The notes: a model not told the origin generated them from the letters alone. A DNA stretch of 64,000 nt from Deinococcus sp. AB2017081 (GCF_034440735.1 NZ_CP140098.1:2101501-2165500); one strand, 5' to 3'. Positions 17,918-29,731 are shown, counted from the first letter of the stretch. Made by a program: numbers and translations.

Positions 17918-17986
17918 ACGTGCGCTCCAGCCCAGCCCACGCCGGTTCACGGGCCCGTCAGCTCCAGACCCTACACTGAGCCCACC

Positions 17987-18490
17987 ATGAAAGACGCCGC
18001 CCTGATCGTGCTGGCCGCCGCGCTCCTGGCCGCGTGTGCTCCTGCCGTGAGTGGCCCGCGCCAGGGCCGCATCGTGAATTCCGTGACCGGCACCGAGGGC
18101 AGGGTGTCGTTCGTCGCCGGGAGCCTGCGCCCACGCGTGGGCGATCCGTTCGCGCCGGACAACGCCACGATCACCATCGGTGGGCAGACCTACACCGGGC
18201 GCACCGCCATCGTGGACGGCGCCGGTGCCGGTGCTGCCCTGCCCGCCGGGTGGGGGCTGAGTGTGGGGTTCGGTGCGAGCAGCGCGGCCTTCACGAATGG
18301 TCTGGTCGGGGTGGGCACCCGGCTCGACAGCCCGCGTCATCCGCCGGTGGCCCGGATCGGCAACCTGATCGCCAGAACGGCCACCGCGCCCGTGCTCACG
18401 CTGACGTGTACCCTGACCGTCGACGAGACCGAGCACGGCATCGGCGAGTGTACCGGCAACGATGGCACGCGCTACGCTCTTCAGTTCTGA
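17987..18490 (+). CDS. Predicted lipoprotein of unknown function
   Basis: 167 residues. Signal peptide with lipobox LLAAC (Cys17 modified), then a beta-rich domain (TITIGGQTYTGRTAIVDGAGAG..., PVARIGNLIARTATAPVLTLTCTLTVDETEHGIGECTGNDGTRYALQF) with a pair of cysteines that could form a disulfide. TACACT lies 9 nt before the ATG (17972-17977). I do not recognise a named domain. Confidence 0.7.
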   Translation: MKDAALIVLAAALLAACAPAVSGPRQGRIVNSVTGTEGRVSFVAGSLRPRVGDPFAPDNATITIGGQTYTGRTAIVDGAGAGAALPAGWGLSVGFGASSAAFTNGLVGVGTRLDSPRHPPVARIGNLIARTATAPVLTLTCTLTVDETEHGIGECTGNDGTRYALQF

Positions 18491-18606
18491 CGGATCGCAC
18501 CGGGCCGGGGCCATCGATCCGCCGGTGGTCGCGTTGCTGGCCGTGTCCCGCCCGGTTGGGCCACCCGCAGACAGAGGACGCTCCGGGCCGGGATAAGCTG
18601 ACCCGC

Positions 18607-19023
18607 GTGAATCTTCTGCAGCATTCCCTGTTGGGCGGCACGTCCTTCCGCAGTGTGGACGAGTTGTTGAGCGGGCTGGACTGGCACGAGGCGGCCCGGC
18701 GGATGCCCGGCGTGCCCTACACGCTGGCCGGGCTGGTCTACCACCTGTCGGTGACCCAGCGTGCCAGCCTGGATCTGGCCAGCGGCCGGGCCGAGGCGTG
18801 GCCCGTGACCCTGAGCGTGTGGCCGGATCAGCCGCCCACCCGCGCCGAATTCGAGCACCATCTGGCCGATCTACGCAGCGGGCTGGCCGAGGCGCAGGTT
18901 CTGGCGGGCGATCCGTCGTCACGGGCGCGGGAGGTGCTCGCGGATCTGGCGGTGCACAGCGCGTACCACTGGGGGCAGGTGGCGCTCCTGCGGCGGCAGT
19001 ACGGCACGCTCCCTCTGCTGTGA
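18607..19023 (+). CDS. DinB/YfiT-family metalloprotein
   Basis: 138-residue four-helix protein. The metal-binding triad is His46 (LVYHLS), His117 (AVHSAYHW) and His121, as in the DinB/YfiT superfamily, which includes damage-inducible proteins and bacillithiol/mycothiol-dependent transferases; specific activity cannot be told. Starts at GTG 18607, 7 nt after TAAGCT (18594-18599), so likely leaderless. Its TGA overlaps the ATG of the next gene (TGATG). Several Deinococcus genomes carry expanded DinB sets, which is background rather than evidence here. Confidence 0.8.
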   Translation: MNLLQHSLLGGTSFRSVDELLSGLDWHEAARRMPGVPYTLAGLVYHLSVTQRASLDLASGRAEAWPVTLSVWPDQPPTRAEFEHHLADLRSGLAEAQVLAGDPSSRAREVLADLAVHSAYHWGQVALLRRQYGTLPLL

Positions 19024-19562
19024 TGGGTGTGGTGGTGGGGAGCACCAACCCGACCAAGGTGCAGGCGGTGGCGCGGGTCTTCGCGGCCCTGGATGCCGGG
19101 CCGGGCGATCCGCCGGAGGTGCGCGGCGTCGCGGTGCCCAGCGGCGTGCCGGATCAGCCGCTCGGGGTGGGGCAGACCCGGCGCGGCGCGGTCAACCGTG
19201 CCCGCGCTGCCCTGCAGGTGCCCGGAGCCACGTGGGGCTTCGGTCTGGAGGGCGGTGTGCGCTTCGAGCGTGGCGCGGCGTGGCTGTTCGGGATCGTGGC
19301 GGTGGCGCGACCCGGAGGTGTGATCCATGTGACGCGGACGTCGGAACTGCGCCTGCCCCCCGCCGTGGCCGGGCGGGTGCGGGCCGGAGAGGAACTCGGC
19401 CCGGTCATGGACGAGATGCTGGGCACGGTGGACATCAAGCGGGGGCGGGGCACGGTCGGCGCGGCCACGCGGGGACTGGTCACCCGGTCGGCGGTGTGGG
19501 AACAGGCGACGGCGCTGTGTATCGCGCCCGTGATCACGCCGGAACTGTACGGTCTCGGGTAG
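19023..19562 (+). CDS. Inosine/xanthosine triphosphatase, YjjX/DUF84 family
   Basis: Hydrolyses ITP/XTP to keep deaminated purine nucleotides out of nucleic acids. 179 residues. The N-terminal VVGSTNPTKVQAVARVF phosphate-binding loop, the VPSGVPDQPLGVGQTRRGAVNRARAAL helix and GFGLEGGV are characteristic. KRGRGTVGAATRGLVTR forms the C-terminal part of the site. Start ATG overlaps the preceding DinB stop. The product fits a housecleaning role in a stress-tolerant organism, though that is context only. Confidence 0.88.
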   Translation: MGVVVGSTNPTKVQAVARVFAALDAGPGDPPEVRGVAVPSGVPDQPLGVGQTRRGAVNRARAALQVPGATWGFGLEGGVRFERGAAWLFGIVAVARPGGVIHVTRTSELRLPPAVAGRVRAGEELGPVMDEMLGTVDIKRGRGTVGAATRGLVTRSAVWEQATALCIAPVITPELYGLG

Positions 19563-19572
19563 GCTGGCCCGC

Positions 19573-19878
19573 ATGACCACCGACGTGACCGTGAACGAGG
19601 CCCGCCGCCGCTACGAGATCACCGTGGATGGCCGTGTGGCAGGCTACGCCGAGTACCAGGACGTGGCCGGAGCCCGCATGCTGCCGCACACCGAGATCGA
19701 CGAGGGCCACGAGGGCGAGGGACTGGGCAGTGCGCTGGTGAAGTACGCGCTGGATGACATCCGTGCCCGCCAGCTGCACGTCGTGCCGATGTGCCCCTTC
19801 GTCGCTGCGTACATGCGCCGCCATCCGGAGTACACGGATCTGGTGCAGCCGGGCCAGCGGGCGATGTTCCGCCTGTGA
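19573..19878 (+). CDS. Small GNAT-like N-acetyltransferase (CG subfamily)
   Basis: 101 residues. EITVDGRVAGYAEYQ and LPHTEIDEGHEGEGLGSALVKYALDDIR form the acetyl-CoA loop, followed by VVPMCPFVAAYMRRHPEYTDLV, the typical ending of the short GCN5-related family (PF14542 type). Its -10-like TAGGCT (19560-19565) overlaps the stop codon of the previous gene and lies 7 nt before the ATG, so it is probably read from its own leaderless promoter as well as from upstream. The substrate is unknown. Confidence 0.82.
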   Translation: MTTDVTVNEARRRYEITVDGRVAGYAEYQDVAGARMLPHTEIDEGHEGEGLGSALVKYALDDIRARQLHVVPMCPFVAAYMRRHPEYTDLVQPGQRAMFRL

Positions 19879-19931
19879 GCTGAACACCGGACCGGCCACG
19901 GCCCGAGCGGACGTTTGTTAGGCTGCGCGGC

Positions 19932-20792
19932 ATGTCCTGGGTTCAAGAGCGCCGCATCGGTGAGTTCCGTGTCACGTCCCTGACCGACGGGCAGTTCCGC
20001 CTGGATGGAGGAGCCATGTTCGGCACGGTGCCCAAGGTGCTGTGGTCGCGGGTCACGGACAGCGACGACCTGAACCGCATTCCGCTGCGCGTCAATCCAC
20101 TGCTGATCCAGCGCGGCGGCGAGAACATCCTCGTGGAGACTGGCCTGTGGGATCAGGGCGGCGAGAAGTTCGACCACATGTATGCCGCCGAGCGCGACGA
20201 GTCGGTGTTCCGGGGCCTGGAGGCCGTGGGCCTGGGCGCCGAGGACATCCACCTCGTGATCTGCACCCACCTGCACTTCGACCACGTGGGGCGCAGCGTG
20301 ACCGCGCTGGGCGAACCGACCTTCCCGAACGCCCGCTATGTGGTGCAGGGGCAGGAACTGCATGATGCGCGGCACCCGCACGAACGCAGCCGTGCCAGCT
20401 ACATCCCGCAGACCTTCGAGCCGCTCGTGGACGCCGGACTGTTCGACGTGGTGGAGGGCGAGCACGACCTGCGGCCGGGCCTGAGCGTGCTGCCGCTGCC
20501 GGGGCACACACTCGGCATGCAGGGGGTGGTGCTGCGCTCCGGAGGGCAGACGCTGGTGTACACGGCCGACCTGCTGCCCACCCTGAACCACGCGCCGCTG
20601 CCGTACATCATGGGCTTCGACCTGTACCCGGTCACGACCCTGGAGACGCGGCGGCGGTACTTCCCGCAGTGGGCCGAGGAGGGCGCCGTGATCTGCACGC
20701 CGCATGATCCGCACGTGCCCTTTGCCCGACTGACCGTGGGAGAGCGGGGGGCGTTCCATGCCGTCCCGGACGCTGTCGCCGTCTCGCCCTGA
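19932..20792 (+). CDS. Metallo-beta-lactamase-fold hydrolase
   Basis: 286 residues. The di-metal signature THLHFDHVGR contributes His113, His115, Asp117 and His118; LPLPGHTLG and HDPH provide later metal ligands. The family covers lactonases, quorum-quenching enzymes and other hydrolases; this one shows MFGTVPKVLW and a roughly 280-residue length seen in AHL-lactonase-like proteins, but no substrate can be named. Starts 7 nt after TAGGCT (19919-19924), leaderless layout. Confidence 0.85.
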   Translation: MSWVQERRIGEFRVTSLTDGQFRLDGGAMFGTVPKVLWSRVTDSDDLNRIPLRVNPLLIQRGGENILVETGLWDQGGEKFDHMYAAERDESVFRGLEAVGLGAEDIHLVICTHLHFDHVGRSVTALGEPTFPNARYVVQGQELHDARHPHERSRASYIPQTFEPLVDAGLFDVVEGEHDLRPGLSVLPLPGHTLGMQGVVLRSGGQTLVYTADLLPTLNHAPLPYIMGFDLYPVTTLETRRRYFPQWAEEGAVICTPHDPHVPFARLTVGERGAFHAVPDAVAVSP

Positions 20793-20860
20793 GGGACGTG
20801 GCGTGGTGTCCGCCATCCTGCTGATCCCGAGGCGACCAACTCCGTGTAGTGTGGCGCGGT

Positions 20861-22264
20861 ATGAGTCTCGCGCCCACACCTGCCGTGTCATCTGAATCGA
20901 TCAAGTCGCCGGCACGGGAGATCGCGGGCATCGCCGTCCCGGTCAGTCTGGAGATGGTCATCCAGCTCCTGCTGGGGTTCATCAATCAGATCATTGTCGG
21001 CACGCTCGGCGCGGTGTCGGTGGCGGCGGTGGGCCTCAGCGGGAGCCTGGGGTTCCTGTTCTTTGTCACGCTGGGCTCGCTGGGCACCGGCACCAGCATC
21101 CTGGTGGCCCGGCGGGCGGGCGCGGGAGACCGGGCGGGTGTGGACACGGTGATCACCATCACGACCGTGCTGAGTCTGGTTCTCGGTGCCCTGATCACCG
21201 CCGGCGTGTATGGGGTCGCCGGGCCGCTGCTGGCGCTGGCCGGCGGCGAGGCGGATGTGACTCGGGTCGCCACGCCCTACCTTCAGGTGCTGATGATCTC
21301 GCTGGTGCCGGGCATGCTGGGCTGGGTCTACAGCGGGGCGCTGCGCTCACTGGGGCACGCCCGCACACCGCTGGTCGCCACGGTGCTCAGCGTGGCCATC
21401 GAGAGCGTCCTGGCGTACTCGCTGGTGTTCGGCGTGGGGCCGTTTCCGCAGCTGGGCGTGGTCGGGGCGGCGTGGGCCATTGTCGCGGCCAACAGCTTCA
21501 AGGCCGTGTATCTGGCGGTGCAGATCTACGGGCCGCGCCATCTGGCCCGGCTGAATGTGCCGCACCCCCGGTCGTGGCGGGAGGTCACCGCGCCGCTGCT
21601 GGTGCTCACGGCGCCCATCGCCTTCACCGAGTTCGCGTGGAGCCTCGGCGGCTTCCTGTACGCCGCCGTGTTCGCCCGCGTGGGCACCCAGGCGCTGGCC
21701 GCCAGTCAGATCGCCGCGAACCTGGAGAGCGTGTTCTTCATCTCCTCCTTCGGCCTGATGAGCGCGGCCACGGTGTTCATCGGGCGCAGCCTGGGGGCCG
21801 GAGACGCTGCGGCTGCCCAGGACTGGCTGCGCCGCATCCTGCACGCGGGTCTGATCACGGCGCTGATCAGCGGAGCGCTGTACGCCCTGAGCGCCCTGGC
21901 CGTGCCCAGCGTGTTCCCCCGCGTGGGGGCGGACGTACAGCAGCTCGCGGTCATCGGCATCCTGATCACGGCGGTCAGCCAGGTCATCAAGGTGCGGAAC
22001 ATGATCATCGGCGGCGGGGTGCTGCCCGGCACTGGCGACGGCAAGGGGGTGCTGATCGGTGACATCGTCGGGGCCTTCATCGTCGGGCTGCCGCTGGCCA
22101 TCGTCCTGGGGCTGTACACGCCGCTGGGGGCGTGGGGCGTGTTCCTGGCGCGGGGGCTGGAGGAACTGAGCAAGGTCATCATCTTCGAGTGGCGTCGGCG
22201 CCGGGTGGACTGGAACCGGCTGGCACAGGAGCAGGCCGGGCAGGCGATGGCCCCCGCCCACTGA
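20861..22264 (+). CDS. MATE-family multidrug/metabolite exporter
   Basis: 467-residue inner-membrane antiporter with about 12 hydrophobic segments in two MatE repeats (repeat 1 about residues 20-165, repeat 2 about 230-390). The N-terminal [40 protein letters not shown] is typical of the family. Exports cationic compounds in exchange for Na+ or H+. The ATG lies 8 nt after TAGTGT (20847-20852). A frame open 4 codons further upstream lacks support. Confidence 0.9.
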   Translation: MSLAPTPAVSSESIKSPAREIAGIAVPVSLEMVIQLLLGFINQIIVGTLGAVSVAAVGLSGSLGFLFFVTLGSLGTGTSILVARRAGAGDRAGVDTVITITTVLSLVLGALITAGVYGVAGPLLALAGGEADVTRVATPYLQVLMISLVPGMLGWVYSGALRSLGHARTPLVATVLSVAIESVLAYSLVFGVGPFPQLGVVGAAWAIVAANSFKAVYLAVQIYGPRHLARLNVPHPRSWREVTAPLLVLTAPIAFTEFAWSLGGFLYAAVFARVGTQALAASQIAANLESVFFISSFGLMSAATVFIGRSLGAGDAAAAQDWLRRILHAGLITALISGALYALSALAVPSVFPRVGADVQQLAVIGILITAVSQVIKVRNMIIGGGVLPGTGDGKGVLIGDIVGAFIVGLPLAIVLGLYTPLGAWGVFLARGLEELSKVIIFEWRRRRVDWNRLAQEQAGQAMAPAH

Positions 22265-22310
22265 CCGCCGGGGGGTGGACGATGACCGTCCGACCCCCGA
22301 TATCCACGAC

Positions 22311-22338
22311 ACCGCCCACTCCTTTGCGAGTGGGCGGT
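22311..22338. terminator. Terminator between convergent MATE and SsuB-like genes
   Basis: Perfect 11-bp stem ACCGCCCACTC (22311-22321) and GAGTGGGCGGT (22328-22338) with loop CTTTGC. It sits in the 95-bp gap between convergent genes and probably works in both directions; T runs are short. Confidence 0.7.
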
Positions 22339-22359
22339 CTGCTCCGATGCCTGCGCGGC

Positions 22360-23112
22360 TCAGGTCTGGAGCGCTGCCTGGAGGGTCTCCAGTGACAGCC
22401 CGCGGGTGCGGGCGTCCAGCGCCACCTCACCGTCGCGCAGGGCCACGACCCGCTGGCCCAGGTGCAGGGCCTCCTCGAGCTGGTGGGTCACGAAGACCAC
22501 GGTCACCTTCTGCTGCCACCAGATGCCCAGCAGTTCGTCAGCCAGAGAGGTGCGGGTCTGCACGTCCAGGGCGCTGAAGGGCTCGTCGAGCAGCAGCAGA
22601 CCGGGTTTCACGGCCAGGGCGCGGGCCAGGCTGACCCGCTGGCGCTGGCCGCCCGACAGTTCATGCACGCGCCGGGCACCGTAGCCGTCCAGGCCGACCA
22701 GCCGCAGCGCCTCGGCCGCGCGGGCGTCCCGGTCGGCCCGGCCCAGACGTTTCAGGCCGAACTTCACGTTGCCGGCCACATCCAGCCACGGGAACAGGGC
22801 CCCCTCCTGCTGCACCAGGGTCAGGCTGGGGTGGGGGCCACGCACGGTCTCGTCGCCCAAGCGGATCACGCCCTGCTGCGGGCGCAGGAAGCCAGCCAGC
22901 AGGCTCAGCAGGGTGCTCTTGCCGCTGCCGGACGGCCCGACCACGCACAGGAACTCGCCCGGCGAGACGTGCAGGTCGATCGGCCCCAGCCCGGCACGGC
23001 CCCGGTAGCGGTAGCTGACGTTGTCGAGTGTCAGACTCGCGCCGGCAGGATGCACGGCGCTGCCGGCATCCTGTGGGGTGGGCGCGGGGTCGCGGTTCAC
23101 GGTCGCGGTCAT
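22360..23112 (-). CDS. NitT/TauT-family ABC transporter ATPase (SsuB-like)
   Basis: 250-residue cytoplasmic ATPase. Walker [11 protein letters not shown] (about residues 58-67), Q-loop [12 protein letters not shown], signature [15 protein letters not shown], Walker [13 protein letters not shown] and the switch His [14 protein letters not shown] are all present. Closest in style to SsuB/TauB/nitrate ATPases. It overlaps the permease stop by ATGA and closes the long sulfur operon. A sulfur-compound substrate is inferred from the operon, not from the ATPase itself. Confidence 0.87.
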   Translation of the reverse strand: MTATVNRDPAPTPQDAGSAVHPAGASLTLDNVSYRYRGRAGLGPIDLHVSPGEFLCVVGPSGSGKSTLLSLLAGFLRPQQGVIRLGDETVRGPHPSLTLVQQEGALFPWLDVAGNVKFGLKRLGRADRDARAAEALRLVGLDGYGARRVHELSGGQRQRVSLARALAVKPGLLLLDEPFSALDVQTRTSLADELLGIWWQQKVTVVFVTHQLEEALHLGQRVVALRDGEVALDARTRGLSLETLQAALQT

Positions 23113-23948
23113 TGTGCCACCTCCAGGCCATAGTCACGCCGCACGCGGGCCTCCAGCGAGCGCAGCAGTGCGTCGAACACGCCGCCGATCACGCCGATGA
23201 TGATGATGGTCGCCAGCACCAGCGCGACGTTGGCGGTGTTGCGGCCGACCTCCAGCTGCTCGCCCAGACTCTTGGAACCGGCGATCAGCAGTTCCCCGCC
23301 GACCAGGGCCCGCCACGCGAAACTCCACGCGGTGCGCAGACCGGTCAGGACGTTCGGCACGGCGGCGGGCAGGAGCACGCGCCACGTCAGGGCCGGGCCG
23401 TGGGCCCCCAGGGTGCGGCCCGCGATCCGCAGCGCCGGCGGTACGTTCAGCAGCGCCCCCGACACGGCCAGCGCCACGGGGATGAAGCCCTCCAGGATCA
23501 CCACAAACAGCACGGCCCGCTCGTTCAGGCCCAGGAAGAGGATCGCAAAGGGCACGAAGGCGATGCTGGGGACACTCTGGATGCCGGTCAGGTACGCGCC
23601 CAGCGCCGTGCGGATCGGCGGCCACGCGCCCATGATCAGGCCGACCACGCCGCCCAGAACGACGGCGATCAGGTACCCCGTGAGCACGCGGCGCAGGCTC
23701 CCACCGATGGCGGCCAGCAGCTTGCCGTCCTGCGGGCCGGTGCCCCACAGACCGTATGAGACTTCCGTCCAGACCGCGCGGGGACTGGGGAAGACATACG
23801 CCGGATACAGCTTCAGGACATCCGTGACCAGCCACCATACGGCAAGGATGACCAGCAGACCGCCCAGCTGCCACGCGGCGGCCCGCCAGCGGCCGGCGGC
23901 GGTGCGGGGCCGGGGCACCGTGTCACCGGGAGCGCGGGAGACCGTCAT
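23109..23948 (-). CDS. NitT/TauT-family ABC permease (SsuC-like)
   Basis: 279-residue membrane permease with 5-6 segments and the EAA-type loop [36 protein letters not shown], the usual TauC/SsuC contact with the ATPase. The N-terminal region is proline/arginine-rich before the first membrane helix. It follows the binding protein by 4 nt and overlaps the ATPase gene. Confidence 0.87.
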   Translation of the reverse strand: MTVSRAPGDTVPRPRTAAGRWRAAAWQLGGLLVILAVWWLVTDVLKLYPAYVFPSPRAVWTEVSYGLWGTGPQDGKLLAAIGGSLRRVLTGYLIAVVLGGVVGLIMGAWPPIRTALGAYLTGIQSVPSIAFVPFAILFLGLNERAVLFVVILEGFIPVALAVSGALLNVPPALRIAGRTLGAHGPALTWRVLLPAAVPNVLTGLRTAWSFAWRALVGGELLIAGSKSLGEQLEVGRNTANVALVLATIIIIGVIGGVFDALLRSLEARVRRDYGLEVAQ

Positions 23949-23952
23949 GCGG

Positions 23953-24948
23953 TTATTTCCTCACGAACGGCGCGAGATCCGGTGCAGTGCGCGTGTACCC
24001 GGCCTCAACGTTCAGCGCCGCGTAGTCCTTCAGGGCGTCCAGATCCAGCGCGGTCGTGAAGCGGGTGCGCGACAGGGCACGCTGCAGCACGCGCAGATCG
24101 ACCTTCTCGCCGGTCAGCTTCTCCAGCTGCGCATTGACCGCGGTCTGGGCTGCTGCCGGGTTCTTCGTCAGGAAGGCCACGGCGTCGGTGTGGGCCTTCA
24201 GGAACGCGGTGACCAGCGCCGGGTTCGCCTGCGCGAACTTGGTATTCACGATCACGATGGTCGTCGGGTACTTGCCGTTCCGCCACACAGTCTTCTCGCT
24301 GCCGACCACCTTGTTGCCCTGCGCCTCCAGCACCGCGCCCCACGGCTCCGGCACGAGCGCCGCGTCGGCCCGCTTGCCCGCAAAGGCGGCGGGCGTATCC
24401 GACGGCGGAATGGGCACGATGGTCACGTTGCCACCATCAGCGGCCGACTTCAGGCCCTGTTCGCCCAGGATGTGGCGCAGGCTGATGTCCTGGGTGTTGC
24501 CCAGGCTGGGCACGGCCACGGTCTTGCCGGCCAGCTCCTTGTAGGACGTGATACCGCTGTCCTTGCGGGCCACCAGCACCGCGCCAGCCTCGGAGGCGCC
24601 GGCGATGAACTGCACGGGCATCCCGCGTCCCGCCGCGCTGATCGCCGGGCCGGGGCCCACATACGCGATGTCGATCTGCCCGGCGGCGAAGGCCTCGGTG
24701 AGGGTGGTACCGGACACGAACTGGCGGGCATCGAGTTTCGCGCTCCCAAAGGCCTTCTGGAAGGTGCCGCGTTGCAGGCCGATCAGGGCCGGGGCATGGG
24801 TTAGGTTCGGGAAGAATCCCAGCCGGACGGTCGTTGCAGGCTGGGCGTTGGCACCTGGAGTCAGGATCAGGGCCGCCGCCAGGGTCAGGGTGACCCCCAG
24901 GGCGGCCACGGACGCTCGGCGGGTACGGATCTTCGGGGAACGGCTCAT
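23953..24948 (-). CDS. ABC transporter substrate-binding protein (SsuA/TauA-like)
   Basis: 331 residues with a signal peptide (hydrophobic core after [11 protein letters not shown], cleavage before QPATTVRLG). The [21 protein letters not shown] and [17 protein letters not shown] segments are the standard type-2 binding fold for NitT/TauT/SsuA receptors, usually for sulfonates, taurine or nitrate. Strong ribosome site AAGGAGG before ATG 24948. It follows ATP sulfurylase by 136 bp. Because no sulfonate monooxygenase (SsuD/TauD) is nearby, the substrate could be sulfate or a sulfate ester instead. Confidence 0.85.
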   Translation of the reverse strand: MSRSPKIRTRRASVAALGVTLTLAAALILTPGANAQPATTVRLGFFPNLTHAPALIGLQRGTFQKAFGSAKLDARQFVSGTTLTEAFAAGQIDIAYVGPGPAISAAGRGMPVQFIAGASEAGAVLVARKDSGITSYKELAGKTVAVPSLGNTQDISLRHILGEQGLKSAADGGNVTIVPIPPSDTPAAFAGKRADAALVPEPWGAVLEAQGNKVVGSEKTVWRNGKYPTTIVIVNTKFAQANPALVTAFLKAHTDAVAFLTKNPAAAQTAVNAQLEKLTGEKVDLRVLQRALSRTRFTTALDLDALKDYAALNVEAGYTRTAPDLAPFVRK

Positions 24949-25084
24949 GGGCTCCTCCTTGAGGGGGGAAATGGGTATCACCGGGGAAGTCCCGAGTATG
25001 GTGCGGTGCCCGGTCAGGCCGAACGTGTGACGACTACCGGGACGATCTTCAGGATTCTGAACGGTGCGGCACAGTCGGCGCAGC

Positions 25085-26254
25085 TCAGTCGGCGCGGGTG
25101 TACGCGCGGCGCAGCACTTCCGCCACTTCGGGACGGGTGAACTCGGCGGGCAGGTTCTCGCCGGCGCGGAGTTTCTCGCGCACCTTGGTTCCGCTCAGCA
25201 CGAGGTGGTGCGAGCTGTCGTGCGGGCACGTGCGCGGGCTGACGAGCTGACCGCAGGACTGGCAGTAGAAGGTGTGCTCGAAGCGCAGGATGCGCACCCC
25301 CAGTTCCTCGGCCGTGAAGGCGCGGAAGATCTCCTGGGCGTCGTAGGTGCCGTAGTAGCTGCCCACGCCGGCGTGGTCGCGGCCCACGATGAAGTGCGAG
25401 GCCCCGTAGTTGCGGCGCGACAGCGCGTGGATGATCGCCTCACGTGGGCCGGCGTAGCGCATGGCCGCCGGGTACACGCTGAGCAGCGTGCGGGCCTGCG
25501 GGTAGTACTTCTCCAGCAGCACCTCGTAGGCCTCGACGCGGGTCGTGGCGGGCACGTCGTCGCCCTTGGTCGTGCCGACCAGCGGGTGCAGCAGCAGGCC
25601 GTCCACCAGTTCCAGCGCGACCTTCTGGAGGTACTCGTGGGCGCGGTGGATCGGGTTGCGCGTCTGGAAGGCCACGGTCGAGCGCCAGCCCCGCGCCTCG
25701 ATGACCTGGCGCACCTCGGCGGGCGTGCGGTGGTGCATGGGGAAGGCCCCGCGCGGCACCTCGAACAGCGTGACCGGCCCGGCCAGGTTCACGTCGCCCT
25801 GCGCGTACAGCGCGGCCACGCCGGGGTGTGCGGCGTCCTCGGTGCGGTAGACCTCGCGGGCTTCCCAGGCCTTGCGGGCGTCGTAGTGCTCGTGGATCTC
25901 CAGCGTGCCCACGTCCTGCCCGCCGAAGGTCAGAACCACGGTACCGCTCAGGCGGGCGGCGTCCTCGCGGGACACGGGGAAGGTGATCGGGATGCTCCAC
26001 GGCGTGCCGTCCGCGAGGCGCATGCGCTCGATGACCGAGGCGTAGTCGGCCTCGCCGACAAACCCGGTCAGCGGCGAGTACGCGCCGGTGGCGATGAGTT
26101 CCAGATCGGCGTAGGTGCGCTCGCTGATCTCGATGCGGGGGCGGCCGTCCAGGCTGGCCGGATCGAAGTCGTGGCCGGGACGGCGGACACGGTTCACGAG
26201 CGTGCCGCCCAGGGGCGTGGGCAGGGAGGTGGGTTCGGTCATCAGCGTGGGCAT
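25085..26254 (-). CDS. sat: Sulfate adenylyltransferase (ATP sulfurylase)
   Basis: Activates sulfate with ATP to give adenylyl sulfate (APS). 389 residues, the monomeric prokaryotic type. Active-site motifs are QTRN (197-200), HRAH (203-206) and GRDHAGVG. The [18 protein letters not shown] stretch near the C-terminus has a CxxC plus a third Cys, which looks like a bound zinc. The first ATG is preceded by GGAGACCCG, so I kept it over the internal ATG four codons on. It lies in the sulfur operon after cysH, with a 110-bp gap. Confidence 0.95.
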   Translation of the reverse strand: MPTLMTEPTSLPTPLGGTLVNRVRRPGHDFDPASLDGRPRIEISERTYADLELIATGAYSPLTGFVGEADYASVIERMRLADGTPWSIPITFPVSREDAARLSGTVVLTFGGQDVGTLEIHEHYDARKAWEAREVYRTEDAAHPGVAALYAQGDVNLAGPVTLFEVPRGAFPMHHRTPAEVRQVIEARGWRSTVAFQTRNPIHRAHEYLQKVALELVDGLLLHPLVGTTKGDDVPATTRVEAYEVLLEKYYPQARTLLSVYPAAMRYAGPREAIIHALSRRNYGASHFIVGRDHAGVGSYYGTYDAQEIFRAFTAEELGVRILRFEHTFYCQSCGQLVSPRTCPHDSSHHLVLSGTKVREKLRAGENLPAEFTRPEVAEVLRRAYTRAD

Positions 26255-26364
26255 CGGGTCTCCAGAGTGGGATTCAGTGGATGAAAGAGGTCAACTGGTC
26301 GAGCAAAAAAAAGGAGCGCATCAATTCCGGCGACATCGCCTTCGGAAGGTTCCGTGCCCGGTGC

Positions 26365-27072
26365 TCACAGCCGGTTCTCCCCGGCCCACAGCCCGCACTC
26401 GGTCTTGCCCTTGCCAGCCCACCGGCCTGCGCGGGCGTCCTCGCCGGGGCGCACGGCTCGGGTGCACGTCCAGCAGCCCACACTCAGGAAGCCGTCGAAG
26501 TACAGGGGGTTCACCGGCAGGTCGTGCGCGGTCGCGTAGGCCTCCAGCTGCTCGCGCGTCCAGTGCGCCAGGGGATTGACCTTCACCCGCGCGCCGCCGT
26601 CCTCGACGAAGGGAATGTCGGCGCGGGTGCTCGCCTGGTCGCGGCTGCGGGCATTCAGCAGCGCGGAGGGAGCCGTGTCGCGCAGGTAGGTTTGGAGTGG
26701 GGCCACCTTCCGCACGGCGCAGCACGCATCCGCGTCGCTGGCGTACAGCGCCGGGTCGGTCTGGCCGTCCTCGGGGCTCGCTCCGGCGTTGAGGGTCACG
26801 AAGGTCAGTTCCGGATACCGCGTCGCCAGCCGGTCGCGGGTCGCCAGGGTCTCGGGGAAGTGGTAGCCGGTGTCCACGAAGACGACCTTGCCCCGGTAGC
26901 CGGCCCGGACGGCCAGATCGATCAGCACCACGCCGTTCAGGTTGAAGGCGCTGGGCATCAGCACGTCGGGGTGCGCCGCGAGTGTCCAGCGGATCACGTC
27001 GGTGGGATCGGTCTCAGGCGTGAAGGTCGCCGGAGTGGGCGCCGTGGGCCGGGGGCCGTCCGAGATGGTCAT
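26365..27072 (-). CDS. cysH: APS/PAPS reductase with [4Fe-4S] cluster
   Basis: Reduces activated sulfate to sulfite using thioredoxin. 235 residues. Cys117-Cys118 and Cys200-x-x-Cys203 are the four cluster ligands that separate APS reductases from the clusterless PAPS enzymes of enterobacteria. The catalytic tail is ECGLW (Cys226), where His normally follows Leu, so residue 229 is Trp instead. The GYHFPET and SRDQ signatures are intact. It is coupled to cysC by an ATGA overlap, so both APS and PAPS could be made in the cell; clustered enzymes of this type can accept both. Confidence 0.93.
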   Translation of the reverse strand: MTISDGPRPTAPTPATFTPETDPTDVIRWTLAAHPDVLMPSAFNLNGVVLIDLAVRAGYRGKVVFVDTGYHFPETLATRDRLATRYPELTFVTLNAGASPEDGQTDPALYASDADACCAVRKVAPLQTYLRDTAPSALLNARSRDQASTRADIPFVEDGGARVKVNPLAHWTREQLEAYATAHDLPVNPLYFDGFLSVGCWTCTRAVRPGEDARAGRWAGKGKTECGLWAGENRL

Positions 27073-27604
27073 GCGCCCAGCCTGTCCAGCAGCTGCCGGA
27101 CGCCGTCCTCGACGGTGATGTGGTCGGTGCGCAGGTGCAGATCCGGCGACTCCGGCCGCTCGTAGGGATCGCTCACACCGGTGAAGTGCGGGATCTCGCC
27201 GGCGATGGCCTTCAGATACAGCCCCTTCACGTCCCGTTCGGTGACGACCTCCAGCGGCGCGTCCACGAACACTTCCAGGGCACTGTCGAAGGCGCCCAGC
27301 ACCTCGCGGCGCGTGTCGGCGTAGGGACTGATCGCGCTGACGAGCACCGTCACGCCGTGCTTGGCCAGCAGGCCGGCCACGAAGCCGATCCGGCGGACGT
27401 TGGTGTCACGGTCGGCCTTCGTGAAGCCCAGGCCCTTGCTCAGGTTCTCGCGCACGGCGTCGCCGTCCAGCAGTTCCACGGCGACGCCACGGGTCTGGAG
27501 TTCGGCATACAGGGCGCTGGCCAGGGTGCTCTTGCCCGCGCCGCTCAGGCCGGTGAACCACACCACGCGGCCCGGGGCCACGGTGGGGCGTTCCGCGGTG
27601 GCGG

Positions 27605-27608
<4 letters not shown>
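27069..27608 (-). CDS. cysC: Adenylylsulfate kinase (APS kinase)
   Basis: Phosphorylates APS to PAPS with ATP. 179 residues. P-loop GLSGAGKS (residues 20-27), [24 protein letters not shown] and the SAISPY substrate loop are all present. The ATG at 27608 overlaps the sulfite reductase stop. Next to cysH and sat it forms the activation branch of sulfate assimilation. Confidence 0.95.
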
Positions 27609-29191
<1,583 letters not shown>

Positions 29192-29233
29192 GGCAGGATT
29201 TCCTTGTGGCAGTACTGGTGGTTGGTGGGCGCG

Positions 29234-29689
29234 TCAGCGCTTCAGGATGACGTAACGGAGGCGGCGGTACTGGAAGTACATCAGACAGCCCACACAGATG
29301 CGCTGGGACAGGTTCAGTGCGGCCAGGGCAATGACGACCACGCCCAGCACGGTGCCGACCAGGCTCAGGCCAGCGAGTGTGAACAGTCCGGACGCCAGCA
29401 GGAAGGTGCCCCCCACGCCCTGCGCGAAGTGGTGGGCCCGGGGATCCTCGTCCACGACCTCGGGTGACAGGCCCAGGGGTCGGCCCAGCACGCGGTACGC
29501 GGCACGCATGGGCGACACCTGCGGAGCGATGGCACCGACGAGCATGGCCGCGCCCAGCAGCAGCGTCAGGGCCGGGAGGGTCAGCAGTACCGCCAGTGCG
29601 GTCACGACGACCACCGTGACCTGATTGAACTTCAGGGCACTCAGATCCGTTCTGGCCGGGCGCGAGAGGGTGGAGGAGGTCGTCATCAT
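29234..29689 (-). CDS. DUF4395-family membrane protein
   Basis: About 151 residues with 3-4 hydrophobic segments, beginning with an FNQVTVVVVTALAVLL helix. The C-terminal ALNLSQRICVGCLMYFQYRRLRY has the CxxC that marks the DUF4395 family. Two adjacent ATGs (29689, 29686) are possible. It is the first gene of the sulfur operon; family members often accompany sulfurtransferase/rhodanese genes, so a role in sulfur handling at the membrane is plausible but unproven. A TACTCT box lies 8 nt before the first ATG. Confidence 0.8.
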   Translation of the reverse strand: MMTTSSTLSRPARTDLSALKFNQVTVVVVTALAVLLTLPALTLLLGAAMLVGAIAPQVSPMRAAYRVLGRPLGLSPEVVDEDPRAHHFAQGVGGTFLLASGLFTLAGLSLVGTVLGVVVIALAALNLSQRICVGCLMYFQYRRLRYVILKR

Positions 29690-29714
29690 TGATGAAAAGA
29701 GTAATCTTCTATAG

Positions 29715-29731
29715 CTGACAAAACAAGTCAA
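29715..29731 (-). promoter_or_regulatory. Candidate operator/-35 region of the sulfur operon
   Basis: TGAC (29716-29719) and GTCA (29727-29730) form an inverted repeat with a 7-nt centre, and the minus-strand TTGACT (29726-29731) resembles a -35 box. The associated -10 is uncertain (TATAGA or TACTCT are candidates). I infer binding by a sulfur regulator. Confidence 0.4.

Noticed and set aside
26304..26341. Possible terminator with T8 between cysH and sat
   Set aside because: A GGCGA/TCGCC palindrome exists but is some 15 nt from the T run, so it does not form a standard terminator; the operon probably continues.
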